64,000 nucleotides of DNA, taken from assembly GCA_031254645.1 (NCBI GenBank), contig JAIRUA010000017.1, forward strand, positions 62,001-126,000, given 5' to 3'. This document shows positions 35,487 to 44,877 of the stretch, one piece after another (the stretch's first letter is position 1; each line of letters opens with the position of its first letter). The DNA is from Dysgonamonadaceae bacterium. Its GTDB lineage: Bacteria; Bacteroidota; Bacteroidia; Bacteroidales; Dysgonomonadaceae. The translations under genes were made by a program, and so were the position numbers. Below the pieces are notes generated by a model. That model saw only the letters and a program-made list of their open reading frames with translations, was not told the origin of the DNA and ran no database searches.

Positions 35487-37955
35487 ATGACTTATACACC
35501 ACAACAAATATCCAAAATATTAGGCGTTTCGCTCTCTCAGCCAAATGCTACCGAAATATCTATTTTGTTGACGGACAGTCGCAAGTTGAGCCACCCGTCC
35601 GAAACACTGTTTTTTGCACTCGAAACAAAAAACAACGATGCGCACGAATTTGTGAAGGAATTATACGAATCAGGCGTACGGAACTTTGTTGTTTCCAAAC
35701 AATTAGCAGTGTGGAAAAGTTTCGACAACGTTAATTTCTTCAAAGTAAAAAATGTATTACACGCTCTACAGAAAATTGCGGCGTTTCATCGCTCAAAATT
35801 TGATATTCCCATTATCGGTATCACGGGAAGCAACGGAAAAACCATTGTAAAAGAGTGGCTTTACCAATTAATGGAAGGCACATACAACATCGTTCGTTCG
35901 CCGCGAAGCTACAATTCTCAAATCGGTGTACCGCTTTCGGTATGGCAGCTAAACGAGCAGGCACAACTCGGAATTTTCGAAGCCGGTATCTCGCAACCGC
36001 ACGAAATGGAGTATTTGGAGCCAATTATCCGCCCCACTATCGGCGTGCTCACGAAAATCGGACACGCGCATCAAGAAAATTTTACTTCGCTGCAACAAAA
36101 ATGTATGGAAAAGTTGGAGCTTTTCAAGAATTGCGAAGTATTGATTTTCGATGAAGACAATCCGATTGTAGAAAAATGCGTGGACGAAATGTTGTTGTCA
36201 ACCAAAACTTTCACGTGGTCGAGACGAAACTCGGAAGCGCATCTATACATTTCAAAAATTGTCAGAAAAGAAAGCAGTAGCACCATCAATTATACGTTTT
36301 TGCACTACGATTATTCATTCACGATTCCATTTATTGATGAGGCGTCTGTCGAAAATGCTATTAGCTGTCTTGCCGTTTTGCTTTATTTGCACATACCGAC
36401 ATCTATTATTTGTGAACGAATGTTGCAACTTGAACCTGTTGCTATGCGTTTAGACGTTCGTCAAGGAAAAAACAACTGCTTGATTATAAACGATACATAC
36501 AATTCTGACATCAATTCGATAAAAATCGCGCTGGATTTTCAACAGCAACGAAAAACAGATCGTTCGTTGAAAAAAACATTGATTCTTTCCGACACGCTTC
36601 AATCGGGAATGATTCCGAAATCGCTTTATCGAAAAGTGGCGGAAATGGTTGAGCAGGCAGGCGTTGAAAGAATTATCGGTGTCGGCACAGATATTTATGC
36701 AAATTCTGCTGCTTTTGCAGTGCCCGAAAAAGTATTTTTCCGAAAAACCGAAGATTTTATTCATTCGGGCATTTGGAAAACTTTTAATAATGAATTGATT
36801 TTGGTGAAAGGCGCACGAAGATTTCATTTCGAAAAAATAACGGCACTCATCGAAGAGCGCAAACACGAAACCGTGTTGGAAGTGAATTTAGATGCATTGG
36901 TACACAATTTTAATTTTTACAAATCGAAATTGGCTCCGGGCGTAAAACTCATTTGTATGGTAAAAGCGAATGGTTACGGCGCCGGAGCAGTTGAAATTGC
37001 CAAAACATTGCAATATCATCGTTGCGACTATTTGGCTGTAGCTGTAGCAGATGAAGGAATTTCGCTTCGCAATGAAGGAATTTCGCTGCCTGTCATTGTG
37101 TTGAATCCCGAAATGAATGGTTTTGAAGAATTGTTTTCCAACGACCTCGAGCCCGAAATGTACAATTTTCGCATCTTAAACGCTTTTGTAAAGGAAGCGG
37201 AGCGTAGAGGAATTACTAATTTTCCCGTTCATTTAAAAATTGATACGGGAATGCATCGACTTGGTTTTCAGGAAAATCAAATTCCGGAATTGATAAATAT
37301 TCTCAAATCGCAAAAAGGGTTGCGAGTGCGTTCGGTATTTTCGCATTTGTCTGCCGGAGAAAGTTGGCTATTCGACGATTTTTCTCAACAACAGATAGAT
37401 ACATTACAAAACATCACGGATATTATCGAAAAAGAACTGAATTATCCCATTCACAAACATATTCTTAATTCCGCCGGAATCGAGCGTTTTCCCGAAGCAC
37501 AGTGGGATATGGCACGTCTTGGCATCGGTCTTTACGGCGTGAGTGCGAGTGGGTTAGACGGTCTGCAAAATGTTTGTACATTGAAAACAACCATTTTGCA
37601 AATCAAAGAAATTTCCGCCGGTGAAACCATCGGTTACGGACGAAAAGAAAAGTTGGAACGCGACGCGCGCATTGCTACCATTCGCATCGGTTATGCCGAC
37701 GGATTAAACCGGCAATTTGGCAACAGAAAAGGGCGAGTGCTCGTTAACGAACATATTGCCGAAATTGTCGGCGATGTATGTATGGATTTGTGTATGATTG
37801 ATATAACCGACATTGAAGCCAACGAAGGCGATGTGGTTACTATCTTCGGCGAAGGACTTTCCGTTGTCGAATTGGCAAAAAGTATCGGTACAATTCCGTA
37901 TGAGATTTTTACATCGATTTCGCCGAGAGTGAAGAAGGTGTATGTGAAAGAATAA
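35487..37955 (+). CDS. Fused MurF-alanine racemase
   Basis: 822-aa bifunctional enzyme typical of Bacteroidota. Residues 1-450 form MurF (adds D-Ala-D-Ala to UDP-MurNAc-tripeptide): ATP loop GITGSNGKTIVKEW, RSPRSYNSQIGVPLSV, and NDTYNSDINSI. Residues 455-822 form alanine racemase: PLP lysine in LICMVKANGYGAGAVE, GMHRLGF, IRIGYADGLNR and the Tyr in TIGYGRK. So one polypeptide makes D-Ala and uses its dipeptide. The stop is followed immediately by a long inverted repeat. Confidence 0.95.
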   Translation: MTYTPQQISKILGVSLSQPNATEISILLTDSRKLSHPSETLFFALETKNNDAHEFVKELYESGVRNFVVSKQLAVWKSFDNVNFFKVKNVLHALQKIAAFHRSKFDIPIIGITGSNGKTIVKEWLYQLMEGTYNIVRSPRSYNSQIGVPLSVWQLNEQAQLGIFEAGISQPHEMEYLEPIIRPTIGVLTKIGHAHQENFTSLQQKCMEKLELFKNCEVLIFDEDNPIVEKCVDEMLLSTKTFTWSRRNSEAHLYISKIVRKESSSTINYTFLHYDYSFTIPFIDEASVENAISCLAVLLYLHIPTSIICERMLQLEPVAMRLDVRQGKNNCLIINDTYNSDINSIKIALDFQQQRKTDRSLKKTLILSDTLQSGMIPKSLYRKVAEMVEQAGVERIIGVGTDIYANSAAFAVPEKVFFRKTEDFIHSGIWKTFNNELILVKGARRFHFEKITALIEERKHETVLEVNLDALVHNFNFYKSKLAPGVKLICMVKANGYGAGAVEIAKTLQYHRCDYLAVAVADEGISLRNEGISLPVIVLNPEMNGFEELFSNDLEPEMYNFRILNAFVKEAERRGITNFPVHLKIDTGMHRLGFQENQIPELINILKSQKGLRVRSVFSHLSAGESWLFDDFSQQQIDTLQNITDIIEKELNYPIHKHILNSAGIERFPEAQWDMARLGIGLYGVSASGLDGLQNVCTLKTTILQIKEISAGETIGYGRKEKLERDARIATIRIGYADGLNRQFGNRKGRVLVNEHIAEIVGDVCMDLCMIDITDIEANEGDVVTIFGEGLSVVELAKSIGTIPYEIFTSISPRVKKVYVKE

Positions 37956-37956
37956 G

Positions 37957-38053
37957 TCTGAACTATGATTTTTGTGATTTATTTGATTTTTATGATTTTA
38001 AGAACAGCATTCAATCATAAAAATCAAATAAATCACAAAAATCATAGTTCAGA
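37957..38053. repeat. Long inverted repeat between murF-alr and serA
   Basis: TCTGAACTATGATTTTTGTG... and ...CACAAAAATCATAGTTCAGA are exact complements over about 40 bp, with an inner loop of about 16 bp. It is a member of the AT-rich 'GATTTATTTGATTTTTATGA' family seen in Bacteroidota. It covers the stop codon of serA (38049-38051) and starts 2 bp after the murF-alr stop, so both 3' ends are shaped by it; likely a bidirectional terminator. Confidence 0.9.
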
Positions 38054-38978
38054 CATTCACCCTATATCTGTCATCACCTTTCTCAAAATAATCAACAATT
38101 TGCTGTGCTGCCGCAAGTCCCGCATTGATATTCGCTTCCGATGTTTGTGCACCTGTTTTTTTGGGCGTAGCAAAATAGCATTTGGGAAATCTCGCTATAA
38201 ACTCGTCGTGTTTATCGGGTTTCACATCGGTAATATATTGAAATTTTGGACGTTCTTCCATTATTCGTATCAAATCATCTTCGTTTACTACTTCTTTTCG
38301 CGCCGAATTAATTAAAATACCGTCTTCGGGAAGAAGCGACAAAAGTTCGTAGTTTACACAATGATATGTATCATCCAACAATGGCATATGCAACGAAACA
38401 ATATCACTTTTTTCGAACAAATCTTTCGCATTATAGGCAGGCAGAACGCCTAATTCGCCCTCTTTTCGCAAATCTTCGTGCGTGAGAATCGGCGAATACG
38501 AACAAACGGTCATATCGAAACCGCGCGCTATTTTCGCCACCATTTTTGCCACGTGTCCGAAAGCAAATAATCCCAATCGTCTATCCCTGATTTCGTGCCC
38601 AACAGAGCCGTCAAAACCGTGCCGCTGTTGATAAATCAACATTCCGAAAACGAGTTCGGCAACGGCATTGGCATTTTGTCCCGGTGTATTCATCACACAA
38701 ATTCCGCGTGCGGTAGCAGCTTTCAAATCCACATTGTCGTAGCCCGCACCGGCTCTCACAATCACTTTCAGTTGTGGCGCATTACTCATCACTTCTTCGT
38801 CGATAATATCGCTTCGGATAATAACAGCATTCGCGTCTTTTATCACATCAAGAAGTTGCGATTTGTCGGTGTATTTTTCCAACTTCTCAAACGTATGTCC
38901 CACTGTTTCAACAATGTTTTGTATTTTTTGTGTCGCTTCGGGCGCGAATGGCTTGTCAGTTGCTATTAATACCTTCAT
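38049..38978 (-). CDS. serA: D-3-phosphoglycerate dehydrogenase (SerA), Bacteroidota type
   Basis: 309-aa dehydrogenase without ACT domain. Substrate-binding part RAGAGYDNVDL; NAD-binding loop GLFAFGHVAKMVAK (third Gly of the usual GxGxxG replaced by Ala); catalytic Arg in NSARKEVV. The catalytic His of E. coli SerA lies in a TPH motif; here it reads TPKKTGAQT, with Lys, which I also remember for Bacteroides homologues. The stop falls in the inverted repeat. Likely first step of serine synthesis; serC is not adjacent. Confidence 0.85.
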   Translation of the reverse strand: MKVLIATDKPFAPEATQKIQNIVETVGHTFEKLEKYTDKSQLLDVIKDANAVIIRSDIIDEEVMSNAPQLKVIVRAGAGYDNVDLKAATARGICVMNTPGQNANAVAELVFGMLIYQQRHGFDGSVGHEIRDRRLGLFAFGHVAKMVAKIARGFDMTVCSYSPILTHEDLRKEGELGVLPAYNAKDLFEKSDIVSLHMPLLDDTYHCVNYELLSLLPEDGILINSARKEVVNEDDLIRIMEERPKFQYITDVKPDKHDEFIARFPKCYFATPKKTGAQTSEANINAGLAAAQQIVDYFEKGDDRYRVNV

Positions 38979-39191
38979 ATTGTATTTTATTTTGAGAGAT
39001 TATTGCATTTTATTTACAATCAGTCAAAATGACAGGAAAAAGAGATATTTATCGTCGTTTTTCCACGAAAGAGAATTTTTATTATCTGATTGACAAATAA
39101 ATAAAGGCACAAATATACAAAATAACATCGAATAAAAAGCAGATTTTCGATAAAAAATATTTTTTCTCAAAAAACATCTGTATTTTCAATA

Positions 39192-39223
39192 TTTGCATAG
39201 TCCTCAAATTCATAGTATCTTTG
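39192..39223 (+). promoter_or_regulatory. Near-consensus promoter of recR
   Basis: TTTG (39192-39195), a 20-bp spacer and TATCTTTG (39216-39223) match the Bacteroidota consensus. The start codon is 26 bp downstream. Confidence 0.75.
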
Positions 39224-39248
39224 TGGATTAAAACAGTATTATAAATTA

Positions 39249-39878
39249 ATGAACACTCATTATCCGTCCGTTTTACTCGAAAATGCCGTCAATGAATTTG
39301 CGAAACTTCCCGGCATCGGGAAGAAAACTGCGCTTCGGCTCGTGCTACATTTGTTACGACATGACAATGAGTCTGTTAGTCACTTCGCACATACACTCGC
39401 TCGGTTGAAAGAAGAAATACAATATTGCAACTGTTGTTACAATATCTCCGATACGGAAATTTGCGGCATTTGTGCCGATTTGTCGCGTGATGCAACTACT
39501 GTTTGTGTGGTGGAAAATGTGAAAGAGGTGATGGCAATTGAAAAAACGATACAGTTCAAGGGATTATACCACGTGTTGGGCGGTATTATTTCACCGATTG
39601 ACGGCATCGGTCCATCGGATTTAGAAATCACAAGTTTGGTAGAACGTGTAAAAAACGGCGAAGTAAAAGAGGTAATTATGGCGTTGAGTGCCACAATGGA
39701 GGGTGACACAACTAACTTTTATATTTTCCGTAAACTGCAACCTTACGATGTGAAAGTGAGTATCATTGCACGCGGCGTTTCTATCGGCGATGAAATTGAA
39801 TATGCGGACGAAATAACACTCGGTCGGTCAATTTTGAATAGAACACCTTTTGATGAATCATATAAATTAGTGAAATAG
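39249..39878 (+). CDS. recR: Recombination mediator RecR
   Basis: 209-aa DNA-repair protein that loads RecA with RecO. Helix-hairpin-helix [20 protein letters not shown], Cys4 zinc finger [18 protein letters not shown], then the Toprim start [17 protein letters not shown]. Length and motif order are normal. It begins an operon with a membrane protein and a GNAT gene on the plus strand. Confidence 0.96.
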   Translation: MNTHYPSVLLENAVNEFAKLPGIGKKTALRLVLHLLRHDNESVSHFAHTLARLKEEIQYCNCCYNISDTEICGICADLSRDATTVCVVENVKEVMAIEKTIQFKGLYHVLGGIISPIDGIGPSDLEITSLVERVKNGEVKEVIMALSATMEGDTTNFYIFRKLQPYDVKVSIIARGVSIGDEIEYADEITLGRSILNRTPFDESYKLVK

Positions 39879-39906
39879 TATTTAGGAATTTAGTATCTAG
39901 ACAAAT

Positions 39907-40557
39907 ATGCAAGACAACAATATTATCAAACAACTAAAAATGCACTATCGCGGAAATATCATTTTTCTTGCATTATTTTTCGTTCTCGTTTTTTTTCGCA
40001 TAGTGAAGTTTGGAGCGGGTGAAATGGATTTATCCGTTGCGTTGAAACAATATATCATTGTATTTACGATGATTATCATTCCCGTATCGCTAAAATGGTT
40101 TCCCACAAAACTAAAAAAACTGCCACGTCCGGCAGAAAAATCGGTAGCCGAAAAAGTGTACAAAAACGCATTTTTGTGGCGATTGTATCCATTATGTATC
40201 GCAACATTGATTAATATCGTGTTTTTCGGGCTGACAAGGAATGTTGTAGCGGTAGAAGGACACAACATTGCTTGGTTTGGAGTGAACGATTTTTTTTGGT
40301 TTAGCATTGTGATGTTTATCGTATTCGCTTTTTGCAGAACATCGAAAGATGAGTTGGCGAAATTGAGCGAAAAACCCATCGCCACCATCATAGAGACGGG
40401 AGACACACCATCTCTACAAGACAAAAGTGACGAAAACATAATGTGGTGGGAAAAAGGCAAAGAAAAAAATGTTCCGATAGATTCCGTCATTTCCGAAAAT
40501 GCTGTAGAGACGTGGCGTGCCGCTTCTCAAAAAGAAAACAATGACAAAACTACTTGA
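39907..40557 (+). CDS. Hypothetical membrane protein with repeat-derived tail
   Basis: 216-aa protein. Two N-terminal helices (about 18-35 and 47-63) and two later ones (about 96-112 and 124-142) indicate an inner-membrane protein of unknown family. From about residue 162 the tail is largely derived from two copies of the dispersed 28-bp palindrome (40390-40417 giving IETGDTPSL and 40504-40531 giving VETWRAAS). This tail extends 17 bp into the next gene. The original C-terminus probably ended near residue 160. Confidence 0.55.
   Translation: MQDNNIIKQLKMHYRGNIIFLALFFVLVFFRIVKFGAGEMDLSVALKQYIIVFTMIIIPVSLKWFPTKLKKLPRPAEKSVAEKVYKNAFLWRLYPLCIATLINIVFFGLTRNVVAVEGHNIAWFGVNDFFWFSIVMFIVFAFCRTSKDELAKLSEKPIATIIETGDTPSLQDKSDENIMWWEKGKEKNVPIDSVISENAVETWRAASQKENNDKTT
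40390..40417. repeat. TAGAGACG palindrome relative in CDS, copy 1
   Basis: ATAGAGACGGG...CATCTCTAC, a diverged version of the 28-bp palindrome at 21605, in frame in the 39907 gene. Confidence 0.75.
40504..40531. repeat. TAGAGACG palindrome relative in CDS, copy 2
   Basis: GTAGAGACGTGGCGTGCC then a degraded right arm (GCTTCTC). Ten bp later lies the GNAT start codon, so it may also influence the ribosome site of that gene. Confidence 0.7.
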
Positions 40558-41095
40558 AAATAAAAACATTCGCCTACGCGCATTAGAGCCCGAAGATATC
40601 GACACGCTCTACACGTGGGAAAACGATACCGAATTATGGGAATACGGCGCATCAATCACGCCTTTTTCTCGTTTCGTCATCAAAGAATATTTGATTGATT
40701 CGAAACAAGATATTTATCAAAACAAGCAATTGCGTTTGATGATAGAATTGAAAGAATCGGGCGGAACAATCGGCACAATCGACCTATACGATTTCGAGCC
40801 GTTGCATCACAGAGCCGGAATCGGAATTCTTATCGACAAAAAATACCGGCGTCAAGGATATGGATTGCAAACATTATCGATTATCAAAGATTATTGCTTT
40901 GATTTTCTGAAGATGAAACAGCTATACGCTTTCATTCCCGAAAAGAATCAAAAAAGTATCGAACTGTTTCAAAAAGCCGATTACAAACAATCAGGCATAT
41001 TAAAAGATTGGCTATCATCAAAAAACGGCTTTGAAAACGTATTGGTTATGCAAAAATTTAACGATTTAACATCAAAAAAATGCAAGACGAAATAA
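40541..41095 (+). CDS. GNAT-family N-acetyltransferase
   Basis: 184-aa acetyltransferase of RimJ/RimL type: IRLRALEPEDIDTLYTWEN at the start, IGILIDKKYRRQGYGLQTL (acetyl-CoA pyrophosphate loop, Q/RxxGxG/A) and KMKQLYAFIPEKNQKSIELF. Substrate unknown. Starts inside the end of the previous gene and overlaps the next by 16 bp, so translationally coupled on both sides. A GTG eight codons earlier would fall in the palindromic repeat and was rejected. Confidence 0.88.
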   Translation: MTKLLENKNIRLRALEPEDIDTLYTWENDTELWEYGASITPFSRFVIKEYLIDSKQDIYQNKQLRLMIELKESGGTIGTIDLYDFEPLHHRAGIGILIDKKYRRQGYGLQTLSIIKDYCFDFLKMKQLYAFIPEKNQKSIELFQKADYKQSGILKDWLSSKNGFENVLVMQKFNDLTSKKCKTK

Positions 41096-41607
41096 AAAAA
41101 GCCTGCGAAACCTTGAAACAAGGCGGCATAATTCTCTTTCCCACAGATACATCTTGGGGAGTCGGATGCGACGCTACCAACGAAGCGGCTGTTGAAAAAA
41201 TTTTCACAATCACACAAAGTAGCGATAAAAAAACTATCGTTGCCTTGTTGGACAATCCCATCAAATTACAACAATATATTTCCAACGTTCCGGAAATAGC
41301 TTGGGATTTGATTGAATTGGCAGATAAACCTTTGACCATTATTTATGATGGTGCGAAAAGTTTGGCGCAAAACCTGATAGCGGAAGACGGCTCTGTCGGT
41401 ATTCGTATTACCAACGAGCGATTCTCGAACGCATTATGCAAACAATTTCGGCAACCGATAGCATTTGCATATTTAAAAATAAATCCCGAAATAAAAAAAC
41501 AAGTTGATTATGTTGTTGATTATGGAAAGATTAAAGACAGTGAAATCATTCAACCAGGTATCATCAAATTAAAAAACGATGGAACAATAATCGTGATTCA
41601 AAAATAA
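41080..41607 (+). CDS. Sua5/YrdC-like protein lacking STSAN motif
   Basis: 175-aa protein of the Sua5/YciO/YrdC family, which makes threonylcarbamoyl-AMP for tRNA t6A37. It has the KQGGIILFPTDTSWGVGCDA and KKTIVALLDNPIKL region and GSVGIRITNERFSN. Where the family has a conserved STSAN(x)SG motif with a following 15-20 residues, this protein reads QPIAFAYLKINPEIKKQ. The frame is intact, so an in-frame deletion or diverged family member is likely. Activity is doubtful; a second intact copy may exist elsewhere, since t6A is needed by TrmO. Confidence 0.78.
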   Translation: MQDEIKKACETLKQGGIILFPTDTSWGVGCDATNEAAVEKIFTITQSSDKKTIVALLDNPIKLQQYISNVPEIAWDLIELADKPLTIIYDGAKSLAQNLIAEDGSVGIRITNERFSNALCKQFRQPIAFAYLKINPEIKKQVDYVVDYGKIKDSEIIQPGIIKLKNDGTIIVIQK

Positions 41608-41639
41608 TTATCAATTATAAATTGTCAATTATTAATTTA

Positions 41640-43421
41640 ATGAAGACAGCATACAACAAATTTCTACTTTGGCGCAGTTCTCATATCAAAGAACGCCATT
41701 TTTTAGTCTTCGTGGCTTTCCTTGTCGGAATATTCACGGCATTGGCAGGTTTTGCCCTGAAAAAAGCGATCTTGTTTATTCAAACAACGCTCACATACAG
41801 TTTCAGCCAAACCGATGCGAATTATCTTTATCTGCTTTATCCGGTTGTGGGGATTTTAATTGCCGGATTGTATGTAAAGTTTGTGGTGAAAGATGATATA
41901 AGTCACGGCGTTACACGAATTCTATTTGCCATTTCGCAACGAAAAAGCCGGATCAAGCCGCATAATATGTATTCGTCGCTCGCAGCAAGTTCGGTTACCA
42001 TCGGATTTGGTGGATCGGTGGGTGCGGAAGCGCCGATTGTGCTTACAGGCTCGGCAATTGGCTCTAACTTAGGTCGATTCTTCAAAATGGAACAGCGTAG
42101 TTTGATGATTCTTGTCGGTTGTGGTGCTGCCGGAGCCATTGCCGGGATTTTCAAAGCTCCGATTGCGGGCATTTTGTTTGTGATAGAAGTGTTGTTGCTC
42201 GACCTCACACTTTCATCTATTCTTCCACTTTTGGTAACCGCTGTAACAGCTACCACCGTATCGTACTTCTTATCGGGATCGAGCGCAATGTTCGCTTTTT
42301 CGCAAGTAGATCCGTTTGTGCTTGACCGTATTCCATATGTTATTTTGCTCGGAATCTTTTGCGGATTACTTTCGCTTTACTTCATTCGTGCGATGAGTTG
42401 GTTTGAGGGAATTTTTCGAAAACTACCTTACTACAAGCGATTTTTGCTTGGCGGAACAGTATTGAGCGTGTTGATTTTCTTCTTTCCACCGCTTTATGGC
42501 GAGGGATACAATTCCATCAATGCATTGCTCGCAGGTGGCGAGAGTTTTAAGACCTTGTTGAACGAAAGTTTCTTTTACAATATGGAAACTCGTTGGGGAG
42601 TAGTGTTGTTTCTCAGTCTTGTTATTGTTTTCAAAGTATTTGCTACAAGTGCAACAAACGGTGGTGGCGGAACGGGTGGAGTGTTTGCGCCCACGCTATT
42701 TCTTGGTTGCGTTGCCGGATTTGTTTTCTCATACGTGCTTAATCAATTGGGGTATACAACCCATCTTCCGCAGGAAAATTTTGCATTAATGGGAATGGCA
42801 GGCGTAATGGCGGGCGTGATGCACGCACCGCTCACAGGTACATTTCTTATTGCCGAACTCACAGGCGGATACGAATTGTTTCTTCCGCTGATGATGGTAT
42901 CGGTTTGTTCTTACGGCACGATTTTGCTTTTCGAAAAACATAGTATTTATGCCATTCGTTTAGCGAAAAAAGGCGAATTAATCACACATCACAAAGACAA
43001 AGCAGTACTCACTTTTTTGAAAATTGATGATTTACTGGAAAAAGACATTCCAACCGTAACGCCCAATATGTCGTTGGGCGATATGGTAAAAATCATTTCC
43101 AAATCCAGTCGCAATATCTTTCCGGTGGTGAATAAAGACGATATTTTGTTGGGATTAGTAATGGTAAACGATATTCGTAATATTATTTTCCGACCGGAAT
43201 TGTACGATAGATTTACGGTTGAAAAATTTATGATTGGTGCGCCGGCAAAAATCAATATCCATTCATCAATGGAATCAGTAATGCACACGTTCGAAGACAC
43301 TAAAGCGTGGAATCTGCCTGTGGTTGATGATAAAGGCGTTTATTTGGGTATTTTATCGCAATCATCGGTATTTAACTCTTATCGAGAGGTTTTGGTGAAA
43401 AATTATTCGGAAGAAGATTAA
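41640..43421 (+). CDS. ClC-type chloride channel/transporter with CBS domains
   Basis: 593-aa membrane protein starting MKTAYNKFLLWRSSH. ClC signatures: GFGGSVGAEAPIVLTGSAIG (the Glu gate in GAEAP) and GTGGVFAPTLFLGCVAG (GxFxP). About ten hydrophobic helices to residue 440, then two CBS domains (VTPNMSLGDMVKIISKSSRN...; IHSSMESVMHTFEDTKAWN). Moves Cl-, perhaps as H+ antiporter. The start TTG at 41622 was rejected because it lies in an AT-rich repeat. Confidence 0.92.
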   Translation: MKTAYNKFLLWRSSHIKERHFLVFVAFLVGIFTALAGFALKKAILFIQTTLTYSFSQTDANYLYLLYPVVGILIAGLYVKFVVKDDISHGVTRILFAISQRKSRIKPHNMYSSLAASSVTIGFGGSVGAEAPIVLTGSAIGSNLGRFFKMEQRSLMILVGCGAAGAIAGIFKAPIAGILFVIEVLLLDLTLSSILPLLVTAVTATTVSYFLSGSSAMFAFSQVDPFVLDRIPYVILLGIFCGLLSLYFIRAMSWFEGIFRKLPYYKRFLLGGTVLSVLIFFFPPLYGEGYNSINALLAGGESFKTLLNESFFYNMETRWGVVLFLSLVIVFKVFATSATNGGGGTGGVFAPTLFLGCVAGFVFSYVLNQLGYTTHLPQENFALMGMAGVMAGVMHAPLTGTFLIAELTGGYELFLPLMMVSVCSYGTILLFEKHSIYAIRLAKKGELITHHKDKAVLTFLKIDDLLEKDIPTVTPNMSLGDMVKIISKSSRNIFPVVNKDDILLGLVMVNDIRNIIFRPELYDRFTVEKFMIGAPAKINIHSSMESVMHTFEDTKAWNLPVVDDKGVYLGILSQSSVFNSYREVLVKNYSEED

Positions 43422-43493
43422 TTTAATGTGCTAATGTGCTAATAAGTAATGTGCTAATGTACAAATAGGGAGTATATCAATAAAATTAAAAAT
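43422..43493. repeat. TAATGTGC direct repeats
   Basis: The gap contains TAATGTGC repeated (TTAATGTGCTAATGTGCTAA...TAATGTGCTAATGTA), another text-like intergenic repeat. Nothing else is seen in it. Confidence 0.65.
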
Positions 43494-44831
43494 ATGGGCA
43501 ACAAAGAAAAATATGAACTTCTAGCTGAAGGCAATATCGGTCTGCCATCAATAATGGGCATTTTCGCTGCCGATAAGAATTTCAAATTCGAGACAGTGCA
43601 AATAGAAGAATCTTTGACAAATGTCAAAGATTTTAAACTTGTTTCATTCAACAAAACAGAAGAAACAGAAGGTTTCAATGCCGAAATCGAATACAAGGAA
43701 ACCATTTTCAATGTCAAGTTATATATTAATAGTGCCGAAAATGTAGATTTGAACAACTTCGGATTTGCAAATGCCATAGATGAACAATCGTTACGTTTGG
43801 CTACAGAACAAAAATATTTCCTCGAAACATTAATGTATTTCGAACTCGATCCATTGACTTCATTTCATTTACAGCTGAAAGTGATGAATGCCATTGTTCC
43901 CAATGCAAGTTTGGTTATTGATTATTCGTCGTACAGACTTTTGTCGGCAAAGTGGGCAGATATGACTGCCAAATCCCCCACTCCACCTTCGCCTGATTAT
44001 CTCTACACCCTGCATTCGGTATATGACGACGAAGGCGAAAATCGTCGCTATTGGTTTCACACGCACGGATTACATCGCTGCAAATCGGTCGAATTAGAGA
44101 TGGTGAATATCGGTCAAGGGGCAGAGCAGATGCACACGTTGATAAATATGACGGTAAAAAACTTTCTCACACGTCCTGTGGAAGAACGAGAGCCGTTTAT
44201 GATTGGATACGACGGTTTGGGAATAAATCTATGTTGGGTACGATGGGAAGAAGCATTAAAAGATTTCCCCGAAAATATACTCGGCGGTTTTTCCGACAGG
44301 AATGAAGAAGACGTTGTTCACACCGAGCCGTCAGGGATATTATTTGCCGTAGAAGACGGGAACATCACTTCGCCCGAAATATATGTTTCTACATTGGCAG
44401 AAAACCCTATTTTCTATATCACAACCGAAGAAACCGAGCGAATGAGCGCACTTGCCAAAGAGCGTTTTCCGGCGTTTGAAAAAGTATTTCGGAAAGAATA
44501 TAAACAGCCGGCAGCAACAAAAAAGTCACTGTTTAAGAAAGTATTTGGCAGTAAAAACGAAGATGTTCCGGGTTGGCAATTTCTTGTAAAACTCGGACTG
44601 CCGGTTGATGATCCCGACAAATCGGGCAGCGTTGCCGAACATTTATGGTTTGAGGTTTTAGCAATAAACGGTACAAACATTACAGCAAAGCTACTGAATC
44701 AACCCTATTGGATTGCAGCCGCTAATGAGGGAGATATAAACACTTATCCGATGGAGTTTTTGACCGACTGGTTGATATATTCGCCCGATGATACTTATAC
44801 ATCAGATTCGATATATATGTTGGAACATTAA
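43494..44831 (+). CDS. DUF4026 protein
   Basis: 445-aa cytosolic protein of DUF4026, no signal peptide. Conserved patches: NVKLYINSAENVDLNNFGFAN, RYWFHTHGLHRCKSVELEM, and DPDKSGSVAEHLWFEVLAI near a DUF2314-like end (KLLNQPYWIAAANEGDINTY). Function unknown. In the same direction as clcA and marC. Confidence 0.85.
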   Translation: MGNKEKYELLAEGNIGLPSIMGIFAADKNFKFETVQIEESLTNVKDFKLVSFNKTEETEGFNAEIEYKETIFNVKLYINSAENVDLNNFGFANAIDEQSLRLATEQKYFLETLMYFELDPLTSFHLQLKVMNAIVPNASLVIDYSSYRLLSAKWADMTAKSPTPPSPDYLYTLHSVYDDEGENRRYWFHTHGLHRCKSVELEMVNIGQGAEQMHTLINMTVKNFLTRPVEEREPFMIGYDGLGINLCWVRWEEALKDFPENILGGFSDRNEEDVVHTEPSGILFAVEDGNITSPEIYVSTLAENPIFYITTEETERMSALAKERFPAFEKVFRKEYKQPAATKKSLFKKVFGSKNEDVPGWQFLVKLGLPVDDPDKSGSVAEHLWFEVLAINGTNITAKLLNQPYWIAAANEGDINTYPMEFLTDWLIYSPDDTYTSDSIYMLEH

Positions 44832-44877
44832 GACTCTATATTTACTTGTACTTGTTACTAAGCACTCATAACTAATT

